DNA of 10,112 nt from Candidatus Woesearchaeota archaeon (GTDB taxonomy: Archaea; Nanobdellota; Nanobdellia; Woesearchaeales; ARS49). The notes under the pieces were generated by a model. That model saw only the letters and a program-made list of their open reading frames with translations, made no database searches and was not told the origin of the DNA. The stretch covers positions 1-10,112 of the forward strand of contig JAHWHC010000079.1 in NCBI GenBank assembly GCA_019323555.1, read 5' to 3'. A program made the translations under genes and the position numbers. Below are positions 1-6,644 of this stretch, in pieces (positions within the stretch are counted from its first letter, which is position 1; each line of letters opens with the position of its first letter).

Positions 1-1
1 A

Positions 2-742
2 CTTCTCCTGCGGTGCTTTCTTCATTGCTATCTTTGACAGCATTTTGTAATATTGCTTAAATGATTTTGCAACATCAGGTCTTACAATATTTATGCACAT
101 GAATGGGTGCTGGAACATTAGTGTTACTCCATTGTCATTGATAAACAAAGAATTCGGAGCACTGTATTCTTTTGGAAGGAATTGTATGTCTGCATACTTC
201 AATTTCCGTATTATCTTCACTCTATGCGCTGGATAGTCTTCATTTACTATGTGGTGGAACATGACTTTATTGGATATTCTTCTGTTGTGCCACTCTTTTA
301 GCCAGCCTTCTCCAAGGTCTTTTGGAAGGTCTTGCGGAGCTCCTAGGACATAAAGTTCTTTGGTATTAGTGACTAGGTCCATCAGCGTCTTCCTTGCTCC
401 TGCTATTCCTTCTAGTATTGTGACGCTGCTTGGAGGCTTTGCCTGGAACTGCATTATCTTCAGTTCAGGTATTATTTTTTGAAGTTTAAGCTCTTTTGCT
501 TTTAGAAGGTTCATCAATTGTTCTGGATCAACAACTTCATAGTATTTTGTTTTTTCTCTGGTATAATGGCCAACCAGCCCTTTTTTCACAAGCCTGCTTA
601 GTGCATCATATACATTTGGCCTGTGCAGTCTTGTTGCTTTTGCAAGCTCCATTGCTTTTGCTGTGCGCAATTCAAGTAATTTCAGGTAGACTTCTATCTC
701 GTTCTTGCTTAATCCTACTTCTGCTAATACCTCTTTTTTCAT
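2..742 (-). CDS. TrmB-family winged-helix transcriptional regulator (3' end beyond window)
   Basis: Reading the minus strand from the ATG at 742 gives 247 uninterrupted codons to the window edge, so the C-terminus is missing. Residues 1-75 form a TrmB-type winged helix: the opening helices contain LSKNEIEVYLKLLEL, the recognition-helix region reads RLHRPNVYDALSRLVKKGLV, and the wing runs to YYEVVDPEQL. A helical linker (about 73-98) leads into an effector-like domain beginning SVTILEGIAGARKTLMDLV, the arrangement typical of archaeal TrmB proteins. Family members are DNA-binding repressors or activators, often sugar-responsive; the ligand cannot be read here. The start is well supported: the only nearby upstream ATG (753) is out of frame and stops after four codons, and a TATA-like element lies about 29 nt upstream. 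It is transcribed in the same direction as the cyclase gene just upstream but appears to have its own promoter. Confidence 0.88.
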   Translation of the reverse strand, partial: MKKEVLAEVGLSKNEIEVYLKLLELRTAKAMELAKATRLHRPNVYDALSRLVKKGLVGHYTREKTKYYEVVDPEQLMNLLKAKELKLQKIIPELKIMQFQAKPPSSVTILEGIAGARKTLMDLVTNTKELYVLGAPQDLPKDLGEGWLKEWHNRRISNKVMFHHIVNEDYPAHRVKIIRKLKYADIQFLPKEYSAPNSLFINDNGVTLMFQHPFMCINIVRPDVAKSFKQYYKMLSKIAMKKAPQEK

Positions 743-765
743 TTTATCTGCATTTAGACATAACT

Positions 766-776
766 AATATTTAAAT
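766..776 (-). promoter_or_regulatory. TATA box for the TrmB-family gene
   Basis: On the minus strand this stretch reads TTTAAATATT, centred about 29 nt before the ATG at 742. That spacing fits an archaeal TATA box driving a leaderless or nearly leaderless transcript. It abuts the stop codon of the upstream cyclase gene. The call rests on sequence and spacing only. Confidence 0.5.
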
Positions 777-2683
777 TATTTTGTTTTCATCACCCACACG
801 CCGTCCCAGTCTTTCGGAGGAGGGTTTTTCTTGAATTCTTTGCATCTTTTGATGAATTCTTTTGATGCAAAATCATTGACTTTTTCAAATTCCTTGATTG
901 CTCTATCCCATTTTTGGTCTAAATAAAGCTTTAATCCTTCTTCATAGGCTTGTATCTTGTCTGAATCATGCTCTTCATTAGATCTGCAGATCAATTCATA
1001 GATTGTGATGGGTTTATTCTTGCCTTTGACTCGGACTAAATCTAATTTTCTAAAAATAAACTTATTCTTAACTGCCTTTTTAGTGCTCTCACTCACAATA
1101 ATCTGCACACCATAAGATTTTGTCAGGCCCTCTAATCTAGAGCCTAAATTAATGGTATCTCCCATTGCAGTGTAGTCAAATCTTTCATAAGAGCCCATGT
1201 TTCCTATGACTGCAAAACCAGTATTAAGACCTATTCCAATATTTATCTCAGGGAACTTTTCAGCAGCCCATTTCTTTCTCAACTCACTTAATTTCTTTAT
1301 CATATCTACTGATGTAGAACAAGCCATCTCTGCATGGTCTGGCTGTTTCATTGGAGCGCCCCAGAAAGCCATTATTGCATCTCCGATGTATTTGTCAACA
1401 ACACCTTCGTGCTTCATGACAATGTCTGTCATCGCAGTCAGATATTCATTAAGGATATGGACCAGTTTCTCAGGAGAAAGCTTCTCAGATATTGTTGTGA
1501 ATCCGCGGATGTCAGAGAAAAACACGGTTATCTCTTTTCTTGCCCCGCCTAATTTCAATTTTTCAGGATCTTTCATCAGTTCATCAACAACTGCTGGGGA
1601 AACATATTTTGAGAATGCTCCCATGGTCTTTTCTCTCTCTTTTTTCTCTGCAGAGTACAAATACACAACCTCAAAAGTGTATGTAGATACTATTGCTAAA
1701 GGAACAAATACTAAGTTCATGATTATTCCATACTCAAATGCATAGATTGCTAAGAATAAATAAGCAAGCAGTATTATTGGTGCTATTATTGTGGTGATTT
1801 TTATCCTAAATCTGTAAATTATCAAGGAAATGCCTAAGGAAGCAAGCAGCATCAATAAAATAACACTCCATTTTGGCTGTTCTTTAAGGAAATCCTTGTT
1901 TATCATTGTATGGATAGTGTTTGCATGTATCTCTACTCCTGGCATTGCTTTTCCTTTTGATGTTGGCACAAAATAATCATCATGCATGTCAGGAGATGTC
2001 GCTCCTATAAGCACTAATTTATTCTTGAATTCATCTGGGTTAATTCTTCCATTGTAGACGTCTGTTAAAGAGTAATACTTGAAGCTTCCTGGCACTCCTG
2101 CAAAGTTTACCAAGAATCTGCTGGATTTTTCTGGCAGTTCTTTTCCCCAATAATGCTTGTATACTGCCTGCGCAAAGTTATCATATTCATTGCTTATGTC
2201 CATGTTTACTGCCCTTGTCACGCCGTCTTTGTCTGTTACAATGTTTACATACCCTGTTTTTGCTTTGCTTAGCTCAGGCACGGGTTTTAATACTCTTTTT
2301 CCAATTATTTTGCCGTTATCTTTTGCAAACGACGTGAATTCCACAGGAATGACAACCTTATCAGAAAGCACAGCGCCTAATGTTTCATCTTCCTCAGATT
2401 CCTCAAAAAACGCAACATCTATCCCTATCGTCTTGCTTGAATTGATGTTTTTTATTGTCTTTGCAAACACTTCCCTGTCCCAGGGCCATCTGCCTATCTC
2501 CTGAAGGCTCTTATCATCTATTGCAACTATTGCGATTGTGTTCAGCGGTGCCTTGCCGCCATAAAGATTATCACTTAATTTCAATTGAATATTAGAAAAA
2601 AAGCCGACATAAAATAATAAAGTTAGAATAAAAGAACAAATAACTGCAATGTAGATGCAGTTTTTTAGTTTTATTGCGCTCAT
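776..2683 (-). CDS. CHASE2-domain class III adenylate cyclase
   Basis: A 635-residue transmembrane receptor cyclase predicted to convert ATP to cAMP. Order: membrane helix about 10-31; extracytoplasmic CHASE2 sensor about 32-265 (hallmark IAIVAIDDKSLQEIGRWPW at 50-68); three membrane helices about 272-291, 297-316 and 320-342; coupling segment with FSKYVSPAVVDELM; class III catalytic domain about 382-565. Every key residue is visible: metal-binding D391 (FFSDIRGFT) and D435 (YIGDAIMAF), adenine-selecting K431 and D509, and transition-state N512 and R516 (GDTINLGSR). Lys/Asp in the purine pocket argue for ATP over GTP. The tail has one TPR-like helix pair (580-602) and ends PPPKDWDGVWVMKTK, a C-terminus resembling bacterial CHASE2 cyclases. 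The ATG overlaps the stop of the FecR gene (ATGA), implying translational coupling. Length and architecture are bacterial-like, suggesting transfer into this archaeal context. No cAMP effector is seen in the window. Confidence 0.95.
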   Translation of the reverse strand: MSAIKLKNCIYIAVICSFILTLLFYVGFFSNIQLKLSDNLYGGKAPLNTIAIVAIDDKSLQEIGRWPWDREVFAKTIKNINSSKTIGIDVAFFEESEEDETLGAVLSDKVVIPVEFTSFAKDNGKIIGKRVLKPVPELSKAKTGYVNIVTDKDGVTRAVNMDISNEYDNFAQAVYKHYWGKELPEKSSRFLVNFAGVPGSFKYYSLTDVYNGRINPDEFKNKLVLIGATSPDMHDDYFVPTSKGKAMPGVEIHANTIHTMINKDFLKEQPKWSVILLMLLASLGISLIIYRFRIKITTIIAPIILLAYLFLAIYAFEYGIIMNLVFVPLAIVSTYTFEVVYLYSAEKKEREKTMGAFSKYVSPAVVDELMKDPEKLKLGGARKEITVFFSDIRGFTTISEKLSPEKLVHILNEYLTAMTDIVMKHEGVVDKYIGDAIMAFWGAPMKQPDHAEMACSTSVDMIKKLSELRKKWAAEKFPEINIGIGLNTGFAVIGNMGSYERFDYTAMGDTINLGSRLEGLTKSYGVQIIVSESTKKAVKNKFIFRKLDLVRVKGKNKPITIYELICRSNEEHDSDKIQAYEEGLKLYLDQKWDRAIKEFEKVNDFASKEFIKRCKEFKKNPPPKDWDGVWVMKTK

Positions 2684-3516
2684 TTCATCAAGTTATAGAG
2701 TTTTATTATCTCTTCTGTGAATTCTCTTATCTTTTTCACTGATTCCATCTTTACAGGAGATTTTCTCTCTACTTCATCAAGGTCAAACTCTCCTCTGTCT
2801 GCTCTCTCCAGGTATTCCTTGATCTCTTCATCTGTTATGCCATACTGTTTTTTCAGTCTCTGTGCAAGGAATGGATGTTTCTCTACCTCTCTCATCCTTA
2901 ATACTTTGAGTGTCTTGATGATGTTTCCTCTTTTTCCATTGATTTTTGCCCAGTCTTCTGGTGTTAAATCCTCAATAACTAGCTCTCCGTCTCTTAATAC
3001 TGCTTTTTTGCCTGCAGGTATTGTGTATTTCTGTCCTTTGTAATCTACTTCTACCTCTCCCTCTCCTACAAGAATCTCATTCGTGTCAACACCAAAGTCA
3101 GTTCCTCTTACAGTTGCCACTGTTGTTGGTGTCTCAATGCTTAGTCCCTCAACTCCGGCAAGTCCTGTGAATTTGTTCCATGTTGATCCGCCTGGCTGTT
3201 CTGCCTTTAGGTGTGATCTTGCAAGGTCTTTTATGAATATCTCTGTCTCTGCATCCATGCTTATTATTACGCTTTCATGCAGCACTACTGCTGCCTCAGA
3301 ATTTGCTTCTGTCCTTACTCTGTCATCAAGCGCCAGGTCCATGCCATCTGCTGCGCCTACCCAGCCCTGGCCATGGTCTACCTTGACATCGCCTTGATAG
3401 ATGTTCAAGAATGCCTCAACAGTTGGACTTCCGGTTATCTTGAAGTATCCAAATGCCAATAGTATTATTAGTACTGCAACTATGCCTATTATTGCGTATT
3501 TTGTGTTTTTATTCAT
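2680..3516 (-). CDS. Membrane-anchored FecR-domain protein
   Basis: The 278-residue product has a short basic N-terminus, one hydrophobic anchor (about residues 6-25, AIIGIVAVLIILLAFGYF) and an extracytoplasmic FecR domain (about 35-170) with the family signature TPTTVATVRGTDFGV, followed by a charged helical C-terminal region of about 100 residues. FecR domains are beta-rich periplasmic or extracellular sensing/scaffold modules; here the domain stands alone, without the sigma-factor partner seen in iron signalling. It is co-transcribed with, and overlaps by 4 nt, the downstream CHASE2 cyclase, so it probably works with the external CHASE2 domain as ligand-binding or regulatory partner. Start choice: a GTG at 3525 is possible, but the ATG at 3516 has a GGTGA Shine-Dalgarno five bases upstream that overlaps that GTG, so the ATG is preferred. 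A strong TATA box lies upstream. Confidence 0.9.
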   Translation of the reverse strand: MNKNTKYAIIGIVAVLIILLAFGYFKITGSPTVEAFLNIYQGDVKVDHGQGWVGAADGMDLALDDRVRTEANSEAAVVLHESVIISMDAETEIFIKDLARSHLKAEQPGGSTWNKFTGLAGVEGLSIETPTTVATVRGTDFGVDTNEILVGEGEVEVDYKGQKYTIPAGKKAVLRDGELVIEDLTPEDWAKINGKRGNIIKTLKVLRMREVEKHPFLAQRLKKQYGITDEEIKEYLERADRGEFDLDEVERKSPVKMESVKKIREFTEEIIKLYNLMK

Positions 3517-3520
3517 TCTA

Positions 3521-3528
3521 CTCACCCC
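3521..3528 (-). promoter_or_regulatory. Shine-Dalgarno deciding the FecR start
   Basis: The minus strand reads GGGGTGAG ending five bases before the ATG at 3516. GGTGA pairs with the UCACC at the archaeal 16S rRNA 3' end. Its position supports the ATG over the overlapping in-frame GTG at 3525. Confidence 0.65.
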
Positions 3529-3550
3529 TGTAATAATCCTGTTTTTGATG

Positions 3551-3564
3551 ATTTTATATATAAA
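3551..3564 (-). promoter_or_regulatory. TATA box for the FecR-cyclase operon
   Basis: The minus strand reads TTTATATATAAAA just past the stop codon of the upstream nuclease-like gene. Initiation about 26 nt downstream (near 3531) would leave a short leader carrying the Shine-Dalgarno, consistent with an independent promoter for the FecR-cyclase pair. Confidence 0.6.
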
Positions 3565-4437
3565 TTAATCGATTTCAAGAGTTCGTGCTGCAGCTTCAAT
3601 AACTTCCTGATTGAATGATTTTGCGATTCTGTCTTCCAGCATTCCGCCGTTTGTTATTAAAATCACTCTTTCGTGAAGTCTTCGCCTAGAATACGTTGTT
3701 GGTGCAATTTTAAGATGCAGGCCCCACATTCCATAGTCTCCTGTGCAGATACCTTCTGCCTGCTGTTCAGTTAATTGAGCAAAAACATCTCCTTTGCGGT
3801 ATGGTTTTTTATTTGATGCATTAAAATGTGCTGCAACAATGCTGAATGGCAGTAAATAAAGTGATTTAAGGGCAAGAGCAGAGTACAGCCTTCCTGTTGT
3901 TCGATATTTTTTTCTCAGTCTTATTGCTGTTGGTATCTGGTGGAAAACAAATGCATAAAATCTTCTTTTGTTGACTTGTTCATCAAATCTTGCTAACTGC
4001 TTTCCTTTTATGATTCCGCCATTATCAAATGCTGATGTCTTTACCTCAACATAAAAAGAGCCATCCTCTGATAAATAATCTGGCTGCTCTTCGTCCTCTG
4101 TTGAAACAAGGTTAAATGCCTCTCTGACAATCGTCTCTCCCCAATCGCCGACTGCTTTTCTTGGGTCATATGGCTTTGCTATTTTTTCATCAATAGCAAT
4201 CTGTATTGTTGACTCTGCCCACTCTTTGCTTACTGTTCCAGGTATTAAGAAATACTTGCTGTTTCTTGCCTCTACAGCATTTTTTAATCCTTCAATACCT
4301 TCATCAGAAAAATGTCCTTCTATGTCTGAATTGAAGATCTCTCTGTCTTTCTCTATTATTTCCTGCAAAGTCATTCCTTCCTGCCCAAACTTTGCAAGTA
4401 TTGCCTTGAATGCTGTCCTCGCAAATATATCCCACAT
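3565..4437 (-). CDS. Putative PD-(D/E)XK nuclease-superfamily protein
   Basis: A soluble 290-residue protein with no membrane segment and no recognised close family. The middle carries a convincing restriction-endonuclease-like core: a preceding helix GDWGETIVREAF (98-108, candidate acidic E101), then PD at 119-120, a short hairpin, EVK at 131-133, and a helix with Q147 (KGKQLARFDEQVNKRRFYAFVFH). E101/D120/E131/K133/Q147 match the order of catalytic residues in PD-(D/E)XK nucleases. The N-terminal ~90 residues are helical. The C-terminal ~120 residues (basic RLRKKYRTTGR segment, YSRRRLHERV) could bind DNA or substrate. No methyltransferase or partner sits beside it, so it is not an obvious restriction-modification pair; alternatives are a repair or recombination nuclease or a solitary restriction-like enzyme. 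The ATG at 4437 has a TATA-like element at leaderless spacing. Fold inferred from motif order only. Confidence 0.75.
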   Translation of the reverse strand: MWDIFARTAFKAILAKFGQEGMTLQEIIEKDREIFNSDIEGHFSDEGIEGLKNAVEARNSKYFLIPGTVSKEWAESTIQIAIDEKIAKPYDPRKAVGDWGETIVREAFNLVSTEDEEQPDYLSEDGSFYVEVKTSAFDNGGIIKGKQLARFDEQVNKRRFYAFVFHQIPTAIRLRKKYRTTGRLYSALALKSLYLLPFSIVAAHFNASNKKPYRKGDVFAQLTEQQAEGICTGDYGMWGLHLKIAPTTYSRRRLHERVILITNGGMLEDRIAKSFNQEVIEAAARTLEID

Positions 4438-4459
4438 GATTTTGAAAAGAATTTAAGGT

Positions 4460-4471
4460 GTTTTAAAAACT
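4460..4471 (-). promoter_or_regulatory. TATA box for the nuclease-like gene
   Basis: The minus strand reads AGTTTTTAAAAC, centred about 28 nt before the ATG at 4437 inside the short gap after the AbrB-PhoU gene. The spacing fits a leaderless archaeal promoter. Confidence 0.45.
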
Positions 4472-4496
4472 TATTGTATTGCATTACCAAGAACAG

Positions 4497-5444
4497 CTAT
4501 AACTCTGTCCGCTTTAAGTTCAGCGCAACAAGAGGGCCGCCCATGTCCCAGATTCTTTTAACAATGCTCATTAGGTGGTACACTACAGGTGTTTCTTTTT
4601 TGTCGCATGTTCTAAGCAATTTGTATCCTTGAACAAACAAAAGTTCATTCTTTTTATTTGCAAGGGCATAGATTTTTGTTAAATCAAAATCATAATACTG
4701 GTCTCGGAAGGATTCCAGCATATCTAAGGTATCTTTAAAGTAGGCTTGCGTTGCTTTGCTTAGGCTTACATTTTTTTCATTAACATAATTAACAAGGTAT
4801 ATGTACTCTCTCGCTATTTTTTCTAGATTGTTTACTATAACATGATTTTGTTTAAGCTCATTAGGATTCGCAGAGGGGTTTTTAATAAGAAGTCTTTTAA
4901 GAAAATCGCTGATTTTCTCTATATTCGCGCGAAAGTTTGCAACATCTTCGTTAGATATTTTTTGTTTATTTGATAACACATCCTTGAATTCAGTTACATG
5001 GTGCAGGATCATATAGAAAAACTTTCTTTTAATTTGAGGATACTCTGCAGGGTCTTCTTTAAGGATTCTTTTAATGACACAGCTCTTTTCTGATGTTGCG
5101 ATAAGGGCAAGCCCCATTAAAAGTTCTGTTCTTTGAAGTATTTTTTTTAAAGCATTTTTGTCTGAATAGTGGAGTGTGATATTATCATATCCTGCCTTAT
5201 ATGCGCTTCCTACAATGGTTCTTATTAGGCTTGCTTGAGTTCTTAGAGGCTGAGACTGTATTTCTTTAAGCTCTATCTCCACATCTTTCTCAGAAGAAAT
5301 CTGTGTAGGGCGCGCAGTTAGAACGGGTCCGGCCACATCTACCTGGATGTCCGCCCCTGGAGAAAGATCGTATTCCCTGGCCCATTTTCTCGGCAAACTG
5401 ATGGTTAAAGTATCTATGCCCGCCTTGGTGACTTTTCGGATCAT
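4497..5444 (-). CDS. AbrB/PhoU-like fusion regulator
   Basis: A protein of about 315 residues with an N-terminal AbrB/MazE-type swapped-hairpin DNA-binding domain (residues 1-45, containing TLTISLPRKWAREYDLSPGADIQV) joined to a long all-helical PhoU-like region (roughly 70-310). The AbrB-PhoU arrangement is common in Archaea, where the proteins are annotated as phosphate-uptake regulators. No Pst transporter or phosphate gene is nearby, so a phosphate role is by family only. Start choice: a GTG at 5450 lies two codons upstream, but the ATG at 5444 sits about 26 nt from a TATA-like element and is preferred as a leaderless start. The gene is divergent from the radical SAM operon; nested palindromes lie in the shared gap, so it is a reasonable candidate for the factor that binds there, which would also make it autoregulated. 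Confidence 0.88.
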   Translation of the reverse strand: MIRKVTKAGIDTLTISLPRKWAREYDLSPGADIQVDVAGPVLTARPTQISSEKDVEIELKEIQSQPLRTQASLIRTIVGSAYKAGYDNITLHYSDKNALKKILQRTELLMGLALIATSEKSCVIKRILKEDPAEYPQIKRKFFYMILHHVTEFKDVLSNKQKISNEDVANFRANIEKISDFLKRLLIKNPSANPNELKQNHVIVNNLEKIAREYIYLVNYVNEKNVSLSKATQAYFKDTLDMLESFRDQYYDFDLTKIYALANKKNELLFVQGYKLLRTCDKKETPVVYHLMSIVKRIWDMGGPLVALNLKRTEL

Positions 5445-5464
5445 ATTCACAGATATGCTTCTTT

Positions 5465-5476
5465 TATTTAAAAACC
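5465..5476 (-). promoter_or_regulatory. TATA box for the AbrB-PhoU gene
   Basis: The minus strand reads GTTTTTAAATAA, centred about 26 nt before the ATG at 5444. It forms the left-facing promoter of the divergent pair. Confidence 0.5.
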
Positions 5477-5499
5477 TTTTGCTTTAATTTTATATAATT

Positions 5500-5542
5500 A
5501 GTATAAGTATATACTTATTATAATGATTATAATACTTATACT
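5500..5542. promoter_or_regulatory. Nested palindromic operator between divergent genes
   Basis: Several exact inverted repeats are packed into 43 bp. The outer arms are AGTATAAGTAT (5500-5510) and ATACTTATACT (5532-5542), perfect over 11 nt. ATAAGTATATACTTAT (5503-5518) is a perfect 16-bp palindrome. TTATAAT/ATTATAA (5518-5524 and 5526-5532) form a third pair around one base. The octamer ATAAGTAT thus occurs three times, once direct and twice inverted. The array is centred between the left-facing TATA (about 5470) and the right-facing TATA (about 5555), the position expected for an operator controlling both promoters. A terminator is unlikely because both flanking genes start here. Confidence 0.7.
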
Positions 5543-5549
5543 TGGCAAA

Positions 5550-5560
5550 GGTTTTTATAG
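5550..5560 (+). promoter_or_regulatory. TATA box for the radical SAM operon
   Basis: GGTTTTTATAG is centred about 27 nt upstream of the ATG at 5583. It lies 8 nt to the right of the palindromic array, so a repressor on the array could block TBP/TFB access. Confidence 0.6.
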
Positions 5561-5582
5561 ATTCGCAATTATATGTGTACTC

Positions 5583-6644
5583 ATGCAGGGAACAAAAATA
5601 TGCAAAACACAAGAAACCCGGAGTCTGGAAGAATTTTTTAACGGCAATCTGAATAAGGTTTTTCTGTACATAACAGAACGATGCAATCTTGAATGTCCCT
5701 TTTGTCTGATGGGCGACCCGGAAGGAAAGGATTTCTCTCTAGAAGACATAAGCAGGATCTTAGATTGGACCAAAGCCGCAGGTGCATACGACCTCACGCT
5801 TATTGGTGGCGAACCTACAGTGCACAGAGATTTATTGGCGATAATCCAATTGGCAAAAGAAAAGAACTTCAAAATAATTGCGATGGATTCAAATGGCTCT
5901 TTTGATATTTCCTTTTTTGAAAATCCTGCTTTCACCGGTTTAGATAAACTTTGTGTAAGTCTCGACGCTCCGGACTCAACAAATCACGATTTGTCCCGCG
6001 GCATGCCAGGATTGTATGATATTGCAATAAGGAATATTAAAAAATCTGTTGAGCTGGGAATGTATACCAAAGTCACTTTCACAGCAACAAAAAATAATGC
6101 AGGTTTTGCATCGCAGATGGTGCGTCTTGCTGCAGAATTAAACATTGACGAGCTTAATTTTCATTTGGTTTCAAGGACTGGACGCGCATTATACAATCAA
6201 GATGTAATTCCAGACCCCCAAACATGGATCGACAATTGCTATGCTGCACTTGCGCTTAGAAAGAAAATAGCGCCTGACTTAAAACTAAGAATCCCTCTTC
6301 AGTTTGTAGACGCTGCTGAGCTTGACACAATTAAAGAACACAGCTGTGTTTCCTGGGATGCAGATCGTGTTCTATTCTTTCCAAATGGGAACATATACAG
6401 TTGTTCTATGTTAATAGGCAGCGAGCATACTCTTGGAAAATACGATAATGGAGTATTTACTCTAAATACTGCAAAAAACAGCGAAATATGCAGGTACCAT
6501 GAAAACAAGACGCCCAGGGATGTGTTCTGCAGAGATGTGTGTCCTGTACAGAAAGACCCAGAAAGCCCGCATTATGTTGATGATTCAAAACTAGTTCCGC
6601 TTTGTGTTTCATATAAACCTGCAGGGGGGATAAAAGTTGAGTGA
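5583..6644 (+). CDS. Radical SAM protein with SPASM/twitch-like C-terminus
   Basis: A 353-residue radical SAM enzyme. The [4Fe-4S]/SAM motif CNLECPFC gives C34, C38 and C41 (CxxxCxxC); GGEP at 75-78 and SLDAP near 126-130 are further core motifs. The C-terminal third is cysteine-rich: C255, C274, C303, C316, C320 and C341. The first two fit CX13GX4C, inside the SPASM pattern CX9-15GX4C, and C316-X3-C320 fits its later part, but the full cysteine set is not present, so one auxiliary Fe-S cluster (twitch-like) or a degenerate SPASM domain is likely. SPASM enzymes modify peptides, proteins or small molecules; the substrate here is unknown. An upstream in-frame ATG at 5523 lies inside the palindromes and before the TATA box, so the ATG at 5583 is preferred. 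It is first in an operon with a transketolase-like and an NDK-like gene; its stop overlaps the next start by 8 nt. Confidence 0.9.
   Translation: MQGTKICKTQETRSLEEFFNGNLNKVFLYITERCNLECPFCLMGDPEGKDFSLEDISRILDWTKAAGAYDLTLIGGEPTVHRDLLAIIQLAKEKNFKIIAMDSNGSFDISFFENPAFTGLDKLCVSLDAPDSTNHDLSRGMPGLYDIAIRNIKKSVELGMYTKVTFTATKNNAGFASQMVRLAAELNIDELNFHLVSRTGRALYNQDVIPDPQTWIDNCYAALALRKKIAPDLKLRIPLQFVDAAELDTIKEHSCVSWDADRVLFFPNGNIYSCSMLIGSEHTLGKYDNGVFTLNTAKNSEICRYHENKTPRDVFCRDVCPVQKDPESPHYVDDSKLVPLCVSYKPAGGIKVE
6622..6630 (+). promoter_or_regulatory. Purine-rich ribosome-binding site before a TTG start
   Basis: CAGGGGGGA ends six bases before the TTG at 6637 and is the only G-rich run nearby. It supports the non-ATG start of the transketolase-like gene within the end of the radical SAM gene, although the match to the archaeal anti-SD is imperfect. 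Confidence 0.45.

Noticed and set aside
496..774. 92-codon plus-strand open frame, hydrophobic
   Set aside because: It is antisense to the TrmB-family gene, whose translation is clearly conserved-looking; the leucine-rich product is a by-product of the opposite frame.
1197..1745. 182-codon plus-strand open frame within the cyclase gene
   Set aside because: It is fully antisense to the class III catalytic domain with intact motifs and has no recognisable domain of its own.
3565..5444. Nuclease-like gene and AbrB-PhoU gene as a toxin-antitoxin pair
   Set aside because: The AbrB part is fused to a long PhoU-like region unlike an antitoxin, the nuclease-like protein is far larger than a typical toxin, and a separate TATA box lies between them.
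5500..5542. Palindromes as a bidirectional terminator
   Set aside because: Both neighbouring genes start at this gap and run away from it, so no transcript needs to end here.
5523..5582. Upstream in-frame ATG extending the radical SAM protein by 20 hydrophobic residues
   Set aside because: It lies inside the palindromic array and upstream of the TATA box, so it would not be on the likely transcript; the extension looks like translated AT-rich promoter DNA, not a signal peptide with purpose.
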